The translations under genes were made by a program, and so were the position numbers. From the NCBI RefSeq assembly GCF_001683335.1, contig NZ_CP016201.1, forward strand, positions 61,785 through 102,129: a stretch of DNA of 40,345 bases. Direction: 5' to 3'. Each line of letters starts with the position of its first letter. Position 1 is the stretch's first letter. The DNA comes from Selenomonas sp. oral taxon 126 (GTDB taxonomy: Bacteria; Bacillota; Negativicutes; Selenomonadales; Selenomonadaceae). Below the pieces are notes generated by a model, which worked only from the letters and a program-made list of their open reading frames with translations, was not told where the DNA came from and did not search any database. Below, one piece after another: positions 33,784 through 40,345 of the stretch.

Positions 33784-34671
33784 TTACACCTTCAGGAAAC
33801 GCTTGAGCGAGACCCACGCCCCCACCGCCCCAATCGCCATGCCGAGCCCGATGATGACGAGGCTCACATAGTTCATAAACGGGTACTGCGGGATCAGCGG
33901 GAAGAACGCGAGTGTATCGTAGACCTTGCTCGTCACACCCGCGTAGAAGCTGCGCAGGACGACCGCCGAGATCAGCCCGCCGATGCAGCCGAGCACAATG
34001 CCCTCGAGCACGAACGGCCAGCGGATGAACTCGTCCGTTGCACCGACGTATTTCATGATCGCAATCTCGCGCCGCCGTGCAAATACCGTCAGACGGATCG
34101 TATTTGCAATGATGAAGACGGTCGCACTGCCGAGCAGCAGGATGAGCAGCACGCCGAAGATACGCACGAGGCGGGTGATGTCAAAGAGATGCTCCACAAC
34201 ATCCTGCCCATATTTCGCCGACTCCACGCCGTCCATGCGCGCAATCTGCCGTGCGGCGGTCTCCACCATGTCCGGCTGACGCACCGTCACCTCATAGGCA
34301 TTCGGCAGCGGATTCTTGTCGCCGAGCGCATCCAGCAGATACTTCTGCTCGCCGAGGCGATCCGCAAGGCGCGTGCGCGCCTCCTCACGACTGACGTATT
34401 GAACGGACTCGATCCCCTGCAGCGCGCGGATCTGCGCGCCGACCTCCTCCTCCTCGTCCTCTGTGAGATCGTCCTTCATATAGACGCTGATCTGTACCTG
34501 CGACTCAAGCAGGGATGCCGCGCGGTTCATGTTGAGCGCAAGGATGAGGAACACCCCGAGGATAAAGAGCGAGACCGCCACCGTTCCGACTGCCGCGAAG
34601 GTCATCCAGTTGTTGCGGCGCAGGGAGCGAAAGACCTCCTGCACATAGTATTCGGCGGTTCTAATCTTCAT
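33784..34671 (-). CDS. ftsX: Cell-division ABC permease FtsX
   Basis: A 295-residue membrane protein of four helices: one near residue 20-45, a periplasmic domain of about 110 residues with QISVYMKDDLTEDEEEEV and VSREEARTRLADRLG, then three C-terminal helices. The ATG at 34671 is set by GGAGG 8 bases upstream; a longer frame to 34797 overlaps ftsE and is a shadow. The gene overlaps ftsE by 11 bp. FtsX passes signals from FtsE to a periplasmic cell-wall hydrolase, here the gene right after it. Confidence 0.95.
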   Translation of the reverse strand: MKIRTAEYYVQEVFRSLRRNNWMTFAAVGTVAVSLFILGVFLILALNMNRAASLLESQVQISVYMKDDLTEDEEEEVGAQIRALQGIESVQYVSREEARTRLADRLGEQKYLLDALGDKNPLPNAYEVTVRQPDMVETAARQIARMDGVESAKYGQDVVEHLFDITRLVRIFGVLLILLLGSATVFIIANTIRLTVFARRREIAIMKYVGATDEFIRWPFVLEGIVLGCIGGLISAVVLRSFYAGVTSKVYDTLAFFPLIPQYPFMNYVSLVIIGLGMAIGAVGAWVSLKRFLKV

Positions 34672-35347
34672 AGCCATATCCTCCGCGCTGCTCATCGCGC
34701 ACAATGTGCCCGCCCTCGATGGCAATGACACGGCGCTGCATCGTGTCGACGATGTTCTTGTCATGGGTCGCCATGACGATTGTCGTGCCCGAGTCATTGA
34801 TGCGCTTAAAGATGTCCATGATGTCCCAGCTCGTCTCGGGGTCGAGGTTGCCCGTTGGCTCGTCCGCGATGAGGATCGCGGGATCGTTCACAATCGCGCG
34901 TGCAATGGCGACGCGCTGCTGCTCGCCGCCCGAGAGCTGCGAGGGGAAATTGCGGTATTTGTCGCGCAGCCCGACCACGTCGAGCACCGCGTTCACACGG
35001 CGCTGGATCATCTGGCGCGGTGCCTCGATGACGCGCATCGCGAACGCCACATTCTCATAGACCGTCTTGTCCGACAGCAGACGGTAGTCCTGAAAGATGA
35101 CGCCAAGCCCACGCCTGAGATACGGCACGTCCTTGACATCCATATTGACAACATCGTGACCGTTGACGAAGAGCTCGCCCTCCGTCGGAAGCTCCTCGCG
35201 AAAGAGCATCTTGATGAACGTGGACTTGCCCGCGCCGCTCACACCGACAACGAAGATGAACTCGCCCTTGCCGATCTCGATGCTCACGTGATCGAGTGCA
35301 ACTGCACCGTTCTCATATATCTTCGAGACATTTTTCATGCGAATCAT
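34661..35347 (-). CDS. ftsE: Cell-division ATP-binding protein FtsE
   Basis: A 228-residue ATPase with Walker [10 protein letters not shown], the FtsE mark [22 protein letters not shown], signature [15 protein letters not shown], Walker [15 protein letters not shown] and the ATHD H-loop. It is first in the operon ftsE-ftsX-M23 hydrolase-ctpA. FtsEX in known systems couples division to peptidoglycan splitting. A MITE copy lies directly upstream of its promoter. Confidence 0.95.
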   Translation of the reverse strand: MIRMKNVSKIYENGAVALDHVSIEIGKGEFIFVVGVSGAGKSTFIKMLFREELPTEGELFVNGHDVVNMDVKDVPYLRRGLGVIFQDYRLLSDKTVYENVAFAMRVIEAPRQMIQRRVNAVLDVVGLRDKYRNFPSQLSGGEQQRVAIARAIVNDPAILIADEPTGNLDPETSWDIMDIFKRINDSGTTIVMATHDKNIVDTMQRRVIAIEGGHIVRDEQRGGYGYED

Positions 35348-35414
35348 ATATGTGTCTTATCCCTCTCCAAAACCAAATTCCCTATGAATTGGGAGTCCTA
35401 AAAAACCGCCTATT

Positions 35415-35442
35415 ATTATACCACAAATCAAAAAAACTACAA
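35415..35442 (-). promoter_or_regulatory. Promoter of the ftsEX operon
   Basis: On the minus strand TTGTAG (35442-35437), 16 bases, TATAAT (35420-35415) preceded by TGG, a perfect extended -10. The MITE at 35444 begins next to the -35. Confidence 0.6.
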
Positions 35443-35443
35443 A

Positions 35444-35605
35444 GGAATCACTGATAAAATGAAGTGCTCCGGATTGGCAGCAGATTTTTTGTCCTATCAA
35501 GAAGACAAACCGGACGCATAGCGGTGGCTATGTGGAGGATTTGTCGACACAGAGAGGGCGAAAAAGATGCGCCAAGTCGGCGGGACTGAATTTATCAGTG
35601 TTTCC
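35444..35605 (+). mobile_element. MITE-like element, copy A
   Basis: A 162-base element with inverted ends: GGAATCACTGATAAA at the left and TTTATCAGTGTTTCC at the right. Inside are the words shared with the other copies (CCGGACGCATAGC, CTATGTGGAGGATTTG). It is the most divergent copy. Flanking four bases are CAAA and TTAA, so no clean target duplication. It carries no gene. Confidence 0.8.
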
Positions 35606-35617
35606 TTAAACACTGCG

Positions 35618-35646
35618 TTGCCATTTTCTTCTTCTCATGCTATCCT
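35618..35646 (+). promoter_or_regulatory. Possible promoter of the YbaN-like gene
   Basis: TTGCCA (35618-35623), 17 bases, TATCCT (35641-35646) preceded by TGC, 40 bases upstream of ATG 35686. Confidence 0.5.
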
Positions 35647-35685
35647 CTTTGAGGTAAATGATTCTTATTCATAAGGAAAACTGTG

Positions 35686-36063
35686 ATGATCCTAAAAAAA
35701 ATTTTCTATGTCTCGCTCGGGCTCATCAGCCTCGGGCTCGGCATTCTCGGTGCATTTCTCCCGATCCTCCCGACCGTCCCGTTCGTCCTGCTCGCTGCAT
35801 TCTGCTTCACGCGCGGCTCGCGCCGTCTGGATGCATGGCTGCGCACAACGCGCATCTACCGCCGGACGATGGTGCTCATGCAGAGCGGACGGCGCGGCAT
35901 GACCATCGGGCAGAAACTCCGCATCATGCTTCCCGTCACGACGCTCATGGGCATCTCCTTCCTGCTGACCGACCATCCGCACGCGCGCATGGCGATCAGT
36001 CTCATGTGGTTCCTGCACGTCATCTTCTTTGTCTTTCGCGTGCCGACGCTAAGGAAGCACTGA
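35686..36063 (+). CDS. YbaN-like DUF454 inner-membrane protein
   Basis: A 125-residue membrane protein of the DUF454 family. It shows the family start (YVSLGLISLGLGILGAFLPILPTVPFVLLAAFCFTRGSRRLDAWL) and four helices, with LPTVPFVLLAAFCF as the hallmark. Function is unknown; the E. coli homologue is an uncharacterised inner-membrane protein. ATG 35686 is chosen with AAGGA 8 bases upstream; the GTG just before it is an alternative. The last codons and the TGA stop come from the inserted MITE copy B (RKH-stop). Confidence 0.9.
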   Translation: MILKKIFYVSLGLISLGLGILGAFLPILPTVPFVLLAAFCFTRGSRRLDAWLRTTRIYRRTMVLMQSGRRGMTIGQKLRIMLPVTTLMGISFLLTDHPHARMAISLMWFLHVIFFVFRVPTLRKH

Positions 36064-36214
36064 TAAATTCAGCACCGTCATCTTAGCGCATCTTTTTTGC
36101 CCGCACTTCGTCGGCAAATCCTCCACATAGCCTCTGCTATGCGTCCGGTTTGCCTCCTAGTTCGGACGAAAAAATCTACGCCAATCTGACGGACTTCATT
36201 TTATCAGCGATTCC
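36053..36214 (-). mobile_element. MITE-like element, copy B (inverted)
   Basis: A 162-base copy in the opposite orientation to the other three. The ends are GGAAGCACTGATAAA and TTTATCAGCGATTCC. It is flanked by a perfect 4-base duplication CTAA (36049-36052 and 36215-36218), which fixes the boundaries. The left end contributes the stop codon of the YbaN-like gene. Confidence 0.88.
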
Positions 36215-36241
36215 CTAAAAAAAGAGGCGTGAGTATTCCGT

Positions 36242-36270
36242 TTGACAAAACGTATGCTATTCGTTAGAGT
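36242..36270 (+). promoter_or_regulatory. Promoter of the esterase/ATP-grasp pair
   Basis: TTGACA (36242-36247), 17 bases, TAGAGT (36265-36270), 36 bases before ATG 36307. GGGAGG lies before the ATG. Confidence 0.65.
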
Positions 36271-36306
36271 ATATATGATAGCAAACGGAACGTCAGGGAG
36301 GTTTTT

Positions 36307-37062
36307 ATGACAAGCTGCAAAGAAATCAACTGGCACAGCACGCGGCTCGACCGCATGATGAATATACGTGTCTACGGAAAGTCTGCGGGCGTACCCATCC
36401 TCGTCTTTCCAACGCAGGACGCGATGAGTGACAACTTCGAGAACTTCGGCATGATCGAGGCGCTGGCAGACGATCTCGCACGCGGACGCATTCAGCTCTT
36501 CTGTGTGGACACCGTCGACACGGAGACGTGGTCAAACCACTGGGGCGATAAGGTGTGGCGCGCGCATCGGCAGGAGCAGTACTATGCCTATATCATCGAC
36601 GAGGTCGTCCCCCGCATCTACGTGGAAAATACGAGCAAGCGCCTCCCCATCGCCGCAGGATGCAGTCTCGGTGGACTGCACGCCGCAATCGTCTTCTTCC
36701 GCCGTCCCGATCTCTTCGATGGCGTACTCTCGCTCTCGGGCGTCTACGATGCGAAATTTTTCACCGACGGCTGGACGAACGAGGTTCTCTACGACAACTC
36801 GCCGCTCGACTTCCTTGCGAATATGCCCGGCGACCATCCCTATATCGACCTCTACAACCGACGGCGCATTGTACTCTGCGTCGGACAGGGACGTTGGGAG
36901 GAGGAGGGTCGCCGCACGACAGCGCTCATGGGTGACCTCCTCTACAGCAAGGACATCCACGCATGGGTCGATTTCTGGGGCTACGACGTCGATCACGATT
37001 GGGTCTGGTGGAAGAAGCAGTTCGTTTACTTCCTCCCCTTCGTCCTACGTGAGCAGGCGTGA
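36307..37062 (+). CDS. Alpha/beta-hydrolase esterase (D-type esterase)
   Basis: A 251-residue cytoplasmic hydrolase with no signal. The nucleophile elbow GCSLGG gives Ser near residue 120, and the His of the triad is likely in DVDHDWVWW near residue 234. The N-terminal LVFPTQDAMSDNFENFGMIEAL and IQLFCVDTVDTETW match the esterase_D-like family. It lies 14 bases before an ATP-grasp gene, and such pairs recur in Firmicutes, so it may process the product or an ester intermediate of that ligase. The substrate is unknown. Confidence 0.85.
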   Translation: MTSCKEINWHSTRLDRMMNIRVYGKSAGVPILVFPTQDAMSDNFENFGMIEALADDLARGRIQLFCVDTVDTETWSNHWGDKVWRAHRQEQYYAYIIDEVVPRIYVENTSKRLPIAAGCSLGGLHAAIVFFRRPDLFDGVLSLSGVYDAKFFTDGWTNEVLYDNSPLDFLANMPGDHPYIDLYNRRRIVLCVGQGRWEEEGRRTTALMGDLLYSKDIHAWVDFWGYDVDHDWVWWKKQFVYFLPFVLREQA

Positions 37063-37076
37063 AATGAGGTGAGCAC

Positions 37077-38273
37077 ATGAACTTTATCTTTGTTTCCCCG
37101 CAGTTCCCGCGCGTCTACTGGAACTTCTGCGACCGTCTGAAAAATAAGGGCGTCAACGTGCTCGGCATCGGCGACACCCCCTACGATCACCTGCATCATG
37201 AGGTGCGCGAGTCACTGACAGAGTACTACTTCGTTCCCTCGCTCGCCGACTACGACCAGATGCTGCGCGCCGTTGCATTCTTTACATTCAAATACGGACG
37301 CATCGACTGGATCGAGTCGAACAATGAGTACTGGCTTGAGAGCGATGCGCGTCTGCGCACGGACTTCAACATCCGCACGGGCTGGCAGAGCGGCGATATG
37401 GATCACATCAAGAACAAGTCCGCAATGAAACCCTTTTACAAAAAGGCGGGCATTCCGACCGCGCGCCTCGTGAAGGTCACGACGCTTGCCGCCGCCGAGG
37501 AGTTCCTCGCGGAGGTCGGCTATCCCGTCATCGTAAAGCCGGACACGGGCGTCGGCGCAACAGATACCTACCGCATCGACAATCACGATGAGCTGCGCCA
37601 TTTCTACGCTTCAAAGCCGACCGTGCCCTATGTCATGGAGGAGTTTGTCACGGGCGACATCTGCTCCTATGACGCCATCGTCGACGCGGACTCGAATCCG
37701 ATCTTCGAGTCCATGACCGTCTGGCCGCCGTCTGTCATGGACATCGTGCTCTATCAGCTCGACCTCTCCTACTACACGACGGATCGCGTGCCCGACGCGC
37801 TGCAGAAGGCGGGACGTGCCACGCTCAAGGCGTTCCGCGTGCGCAGCCGCTTCGTTCACCTCGAGTTCTTCCGCCTGACGCAGGACAAACCGGGACTTGG
37901 GAATGTCGGCGACTTCGTCGGACTCGAGGTCAACATGCGCCCCGCCGGCGGCTACACGACGGACATGATGAACTTCGCCCACTCCACCGATGTCTATGAA
38001 ATCTGGGCGGATATGATTACGGCGAACCGCCGCCTCCTCCCCGACAGGAACGAGCATTGCTACTGCGCGTATGCGAGCCGCCGCGACTTCCACCGCTACG
38101 TACACACACACGAGGAGATCCTGAGCCGCTATGCGGGCAAGATCGTCATGTGCGAGCGCATGCCCGAGATGATGTCGCCGCAGATGGGAAACCAGATGTA
38201 TACGGCAAAGCTGAGAGGACAGGACGAGACGAACGAATTCATCCGCTTCGTGCAGGAGCAGCAGAGCTGCTGA
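37077..38273 (+). CDS. ATP-grasp ligase (carbamoyl-phosphate-synthase-like)
   Basis: A 398-residue ATP-grasp enzyme. The N-terminal pre-ATP-grasp region ends near 110; the ATP-grasp domain runs about 118-330. GYPVIVKPDTGVGATDTYRI carries the ATP-binding Lys, VMEEFVTGDICSYDAIVD the adenine-contact Glu, and GLEVNMRPAGGYTTDMMNFA the metal-binding Glu/Asn. It should join an acid to an amine or similar nucleophile with ATP. The substrate is unknown. GAGGTGAG lies 5 bases before ATG 37077. It is coupled in position with the esterase gene before it, and its TGA stop opens the terminator. Confidence 0.88.
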   Translation: MNFIFVSPQFPRVYWNFCDRLKNKGVNVLGIGDTPYDHLHHEVRESLTEYYFVPSLADYDQMLRAVAFFTFKYGRIDWIESNNEYWLESDARLRTDFNIRTGWQSGDMDHIKNKSAMKPFYKKAGIPTARLVKVTTLAAAEEFLAEVGYPVIVKPDTGVGATDTYRIDNHDELRHFYASKPTVPYVMEEFVTGDICSYDAIVDADSNPIFESMTVWPPSVMDIVLYQLDLSYYTTDRVPDALQKAGRATLKAFRVRSRFVHLEFFRLTQDKPGLGNVGDFVGLEVNMRPAGGYTTDMMNFAHSTDVYEIWADMITANRRLLPDRNEHCYCAYASRRDFHRYVHTHEEILSRYAGKIVMCERMPEMMSPQMGNQMYTAKLRGQDETNEFIRFVQEQQSC

Positions 38274-38312
38274 CATAAAAAAAGACTGCATACGCAGTCT
38301 TTTTTTATGTCA
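38271..38312. terminator. Perfect shared terminator between convergent genes
   Basis: A 19-base perfect stem (38271-38289 with 38294-38312) around an ATAC loop, with A- and T-runs either side. The arms begin and end in the stop codons of the two converging genes (TGA at 38271-38273 and the minus-strand TGA at 38312-38310). Confidence 0.92.
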
Positions 38313-38963
38313 TCGAACGCCGCGCACGGCGATCCAGTATTCGCCCTCTTTGAAATGCGTCTCCACCACCGCAAAGCCCGCCGCACGGAAGAGCCGCTCG
38401 AACTCCTCCGGCGTCGGATTCGTCAGCGCGTAGCCCGCGATCTTCTCGCAGATGCTCTCAGGCAGATCATCCCGCTCGTAGATCTCCGCGAGCAGGAGGA
38501 ACGTGCCGCCCTTCTTTATAACGCGCGCAACCTCTTTCAGGCACTCCTCGGGATTCGGCCAGAAGTAGAAGCTCTCCACGGTCACCACCGCATCGAAATG
38601 CTCGTCTGCAAACGGAAGATGCTCCACCGAACCGTGCAGGATCTCCATGCGTCCCGCCTCGATCAGAGGCGCATTGAATGCACGCGATGCCTCCACCGAG
38701 GTCTCGGCGTAGTCGATGCCGACGAGATGTCCCTCGGTGACGCGCTCCGCCATCCGCGCGAGCGTATTGCCGCCGCCGCAGCCGATATCGAGCACCGTAT
38801 CCCCCGCATGGAGGTCTATGTGCGAGAGTCCCCAGTCCACGAGTCGTGCATGACTCTCATTCATGCGTGCGAGCATTGCACGCCCTGCCTCCCCCTCGGG
38901 GCGGCGCGGATTCCCCTCCGCCGTCACGCGATCCGTTTCACGCCAGTCTGTATTTGCCATCAT
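38310..38963 (-). CDS. Class I SAM-dependent methyltransferase
   Basis: A 217-residue cytoplasmic methyltransferase. The SAM-binding motif I VLDIGCGGGNTLARM is at about residue 57-71; GIDYAETSVEASR, then DAVVTVESFYFWPNPEECLKEVARVIKKGG correspond to motifs II-III. It resembles the UbiE/COQ5-like methyltransferase_11/25 group. The target is unknown. Start 38963 overlaps the stop of the gene before it by 4 bp (ATGA), so they form a two-gene operon. Confidence 0.9.
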   Translation of the reverse strand: MMANTDWRETDRVTAEGNPRRPEGEAGRAMLARMNESHARLVDWGLSHIDLHAGDTVLDIGCGGGNTLARMAERVTEGHLVGIDYAETSVEASRAFNAPLIEAGRMEILHGSVEHLPFADEHFDAVVTVESFYFWPNPEECLKEVARVIKKGGTFLLLAEIYERDDLPESICEKIAGYALTNPTPEEFERLFRAAGFAVVETHFKEGEYWIAVRGVR

Positions 38964-39592
38964 TCTACCCCCATCGTCTGTTTCGACAGATCAAAGCCGA
39001 ACTGCATCGGGTCGGCAGGATCCCAGATGCGCGTCTCCTCGTTGTAGCGCACGGGCACATAGAACGTCACCGTGCCCACGGGCTCGAGCGCGCGATATGC
39101 CTCCGCTGTCGCCTCGACTGCCGTCTTGCGCAGCTCCTCGGGCGTGCCGTCCAGCTTCATCCGCTGACGCATGAGCGAGGATGCCTTCTCGCGCGCCGCC
39201 TCCATATTGAACCGCGTCACCGTCACCTCGACCATCGCCTGCTCCCGCCCCTGCTCCGTGACCGCTGTCTCAACCGTAGCAGTGCGCAGGGACTCCATAT
39301 AGGCATCGCCAATCTCTGCCGCCTCCTCGGGGGAGAGCATCGCGCCCGAGGTCTGCAGGGCATTCGAGAACGCAGCCTTCATATTGAACGAGTCCGTCGG
39401 TGCACCATACGAGACGAGCTTCTTCTGTGCCTCCTCATCCTGCCGCACAAACGCGTCGCAGTAGAGCTTGATGCTCTCCGCCGCGTCCGCGCGCTCCATC
39501 CGTCCGAACGTCGCCACATAGAGCGCCGCCAGAATCGCAGCGACAAATATGCCGACGAAGATCACGGGGAATCGAATCTTTGATGAAATCAC
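38960..39592 (-). CDS. Membrane-anchored hypothetical protein
   Basis: A 210-residue protein with a GTG start at 39592 and GGAG upstream. One N-terminal helix (FPVIFVGIFVAAILAALYVATF) anchors it, with the rest outside. The body resembles a DUF5105/lipoprotein-like fold of repeated alpha/beta type: AESIKLYCDAFVRQDEEAQKKL, MEVTVTRFNMEAA-like strands, then a conserved WDPADPMQFGFDL near the end. No lipobox. Function is not known. It is co-transcribed with the methyltransferase. Confidence 0.75.
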   Translation of the reverse strand: MISSKIRFPVIFVGIFVAAILAALYVATFGRMERADAAESIKLYCDAFVRQDEEAQKKLVSYGAPTDSFNMKAAFSNALQTSGAMLSPEEAAEIGDAYMESLRTATVETAVTEQGREQAMVEVTVTRFNMEAAREKASSLMRQRMKLDGTPEELRKTAVEATAEAYRALEPVGTVTFYVPVRYNEETRIWDPADPMQFGFDLSKQTMGVE

Positions 39593-39626
39593 CTATTTAT
39601 CACTCCTCTATTATATTCTATCGCAC

Positions 39627-39657
39627 AAAGCGCCGCGCCATATTAGCGCAGCGCTTT
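39627..39657 (-). terminator. Terminator of the truncated metallo-hydrolase
   Basis: Twelve paired bases with one G-U (39627-39638 with 39646-39657) downstream of the minus-strand stop. The loop contains CATATTA. The following bases are only weakly T-rich. Confidence 0.55.
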
Positions 39658-39671
39658 ATTTTATCTTTTTC

Positions 39672-39923
39672 CTATGCTATCCCTTCCCACCAATGCGGGA
39701 AGTCGGCGGGATTCTCCATATCCACCGCCTCACCGATGCGCGGTGTGACCATCCGATAGGGACGCCCTGCGCTCTCCTTCAGCAACTCTCGGTACGGTTC
39801 CTGCCATGTGTGGAGCGCGAGTGCGAATTTGCCGCCGTGCGCGGGAAGCAGGACGCGTGCACGCACGTCCTCCGCCGCCTGCGCCGTCTCGTTCGGCAGC
39901 ATGTGGATCGCATGCCACTGCAT
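39672..39923 (-). pseudogene. C-terminal fragment of an MBL-fold metallo-hydrolase
   Basis: An 83-residue reading frame corresponding to the last third of UlaG/YtnP-like metallo-beta-lactamase-fold hydrolases: AIHMLPNETAQAAEDV, VLLPAHGGKFALALHTWQEP (with a metal-ligand His), RMVTPRIGEAVDM and a C-terminal WWE. About 250 residues with the HxHxDH site are missing. The fragment begins exactly where MITE copy C ends (the next base on the coding strand is at 39923). The fragment has no own ribosome site, so it is taken as a remnant. Confidence 0.8.
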
Positions 39924-39925
39924 AA

Positions 39926-40085
39926 GGAATCACTGATAAAATAGACCCTCAGATTGGCGTAGATTTTTTCGTCCGAACAAGGAGGCAAACCGGACGCATA
40001 GCAAGGGCTATGTGGAGGATTTGCAGGCGTTGTGCGGGCAAAAAAGATGCGCTAAGATGATGGTGCTGAATTTATCAGTGCTTCC
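39926..40085 (+). mobile_element. MITE-like element, copy C
   Basis: A 160-base copy with ends GGAATCACTGATAAA and TTTATCAGTGCTTCC. It is very like copy D inside. The flanking fours are ATAA on the left and CTAA on the right, so the duplication is imperfect. It sits exactly at the break of the metallo-hydrolase gene. Confidence 0.85.
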
Positions 40086-40101
40086 CTAAGAGTCCCCTAT
40101 A

Positions 40102-40154
40102 CGAAAAGAAGCCGCTGTACGGGGTTTTCCCTCGCACAGAAGCTCCTCTTTTCG
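40102..40154 (-). terminator. Long imperfect hairpin between MITE copies C and D
   Basis: CGAAAAGA (40102-40109) pairs with TCTTTTCG (40147-40154), and the stem continues with GCCGCTGT / ACAGAAGC-type pairing. It probably ended transcription of a minus-strand gene to the right of the window before copy D was inserted. Confidence 0.55.
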
Positions 40155-40163
40155 CATCTTTTA

Positions 40164-40325
40164 GGAATCACTGATAAAATGAAGTCCGTCAGATTGGCGT
40201 AGATTTTTTCGTCCGAACTAGGAGGCAAACCGGACGCATAGCAGAGGCTATGTGGAGGATTTGCCGACGAAGTGCGGGCAAAAAAGATGCGCTAAGATGA
40301 CGGTGCTGAATTTATCAGTGCTTCC
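40164..40325 (+). mobile_element. MITE-like element, copy D
   Basis: A 162-base copy with the same ends as copy C and a perfect 4-base duplication TTTA (40160-40163 and 40326-40329). It lies in the same orientation as A and C. Confidence 0.88.
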
Positions 40326-40345
40326 TTTACTGTTCCTCAGATCCC

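Noticed and set aside
35444-40325. CRISPR array, because four similar repeats occur
   Set aside because: The copies are 160-162 bases, kilobases apart, in both orientations and have inverted ends and target duplications.
40327-40345. A possible minus-strand gene end (GSEEQ then stop) at the right edge
   Set aside because: Only five codons are in the window; the stop overlaps a target duplication and cannot be supported as a gene.

Overview
The window looks like a chromosomal segment of a GC-rich, diderm Firmicute of the class Negativicutes, most likely Selenomonas or a close relative. This is inferred from the gene mix. Firmicute-type genes (EcfT, FtsEX with an M23 hydrolase, CtpA, HD-GYP and EAL-HDOD proteins, sucrose PTS) sit beside an outer-membrane TolC-type channel with a periplasmic adaptor and a MacB-like ABC pump. 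No rRNA, tRNA or CRISPR array was seen. Genes are dense and on both strands.

Left part (1-7430). A minus-strand operon runs from a promoter at about 5470 to the left edge: sucrose PTS permease (IIA-IIB-IIC), sucrose-6-phosphate hydrolase, two Nik/Opp-type ABC permeases and the start of their substrate-binding lipoprotein. The first four genes overlap by 4 bp at each junction, so sugar and nickel/peptide-type uptake are translationally linked. Divergent to it is a lone glucitol-type PTS IIA protein, followed by an exported flavodoxin-like lipoprotein and a DUF4405-like multi-histidine membrane protein (possible extracytoplasmic redox pair).

7430-17520. A minus-strand run encodes EcfT, TruA, PilB, PilT and PilC, with no pilin in view. 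An EAL-HDOD protein and an HD-GYP protein converge on one terminator. A polar amino-acid ABC transporter (binding lipoprotein, permease, ATPase) follows on the plus strand.

17520-24320. This is accessory DNA: a RelB-YoeB toxin-antitoxin pair, a 58-residue orphan, a RelE/HigB-like toxin with a short antitoxin-like partner lacking a DNA-binding domain, then a minus-strand cluster of a 49-residue zinc-ribbon protein, a Ycf46-type AAA+ ATPase, a glycine-rich amphipathic protein and a frameshifted Sel1-repeat protein. That four-gene cluster is the best candidate here for an undescribed system.

24320-35440. ElyC/YdcF protein plus MATE exporter; a cupin; a TolC/adaptor/MacB-type efflux operon; and an FtsE-FtsX-EnvC-like hydrolase-CtpA operon for cell-wall splitting.

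35440-40345. Four copies (three one way, one inverted) of a 160-162 bp element with about 15 bp inverted ends, two with perfect 4 bp target duplications: a MITE family. One lies next to the ftsE promoter, one supplies the stop codon of a YbaN-like gene, and one abuts a metallo-beta-lactamase-fold gene that has lost its 5' part. Between them lie an esterase plus ATP-grasp pair of unknown product, a SAM methyltransferase and a membrane-anchored hypothetical protein.
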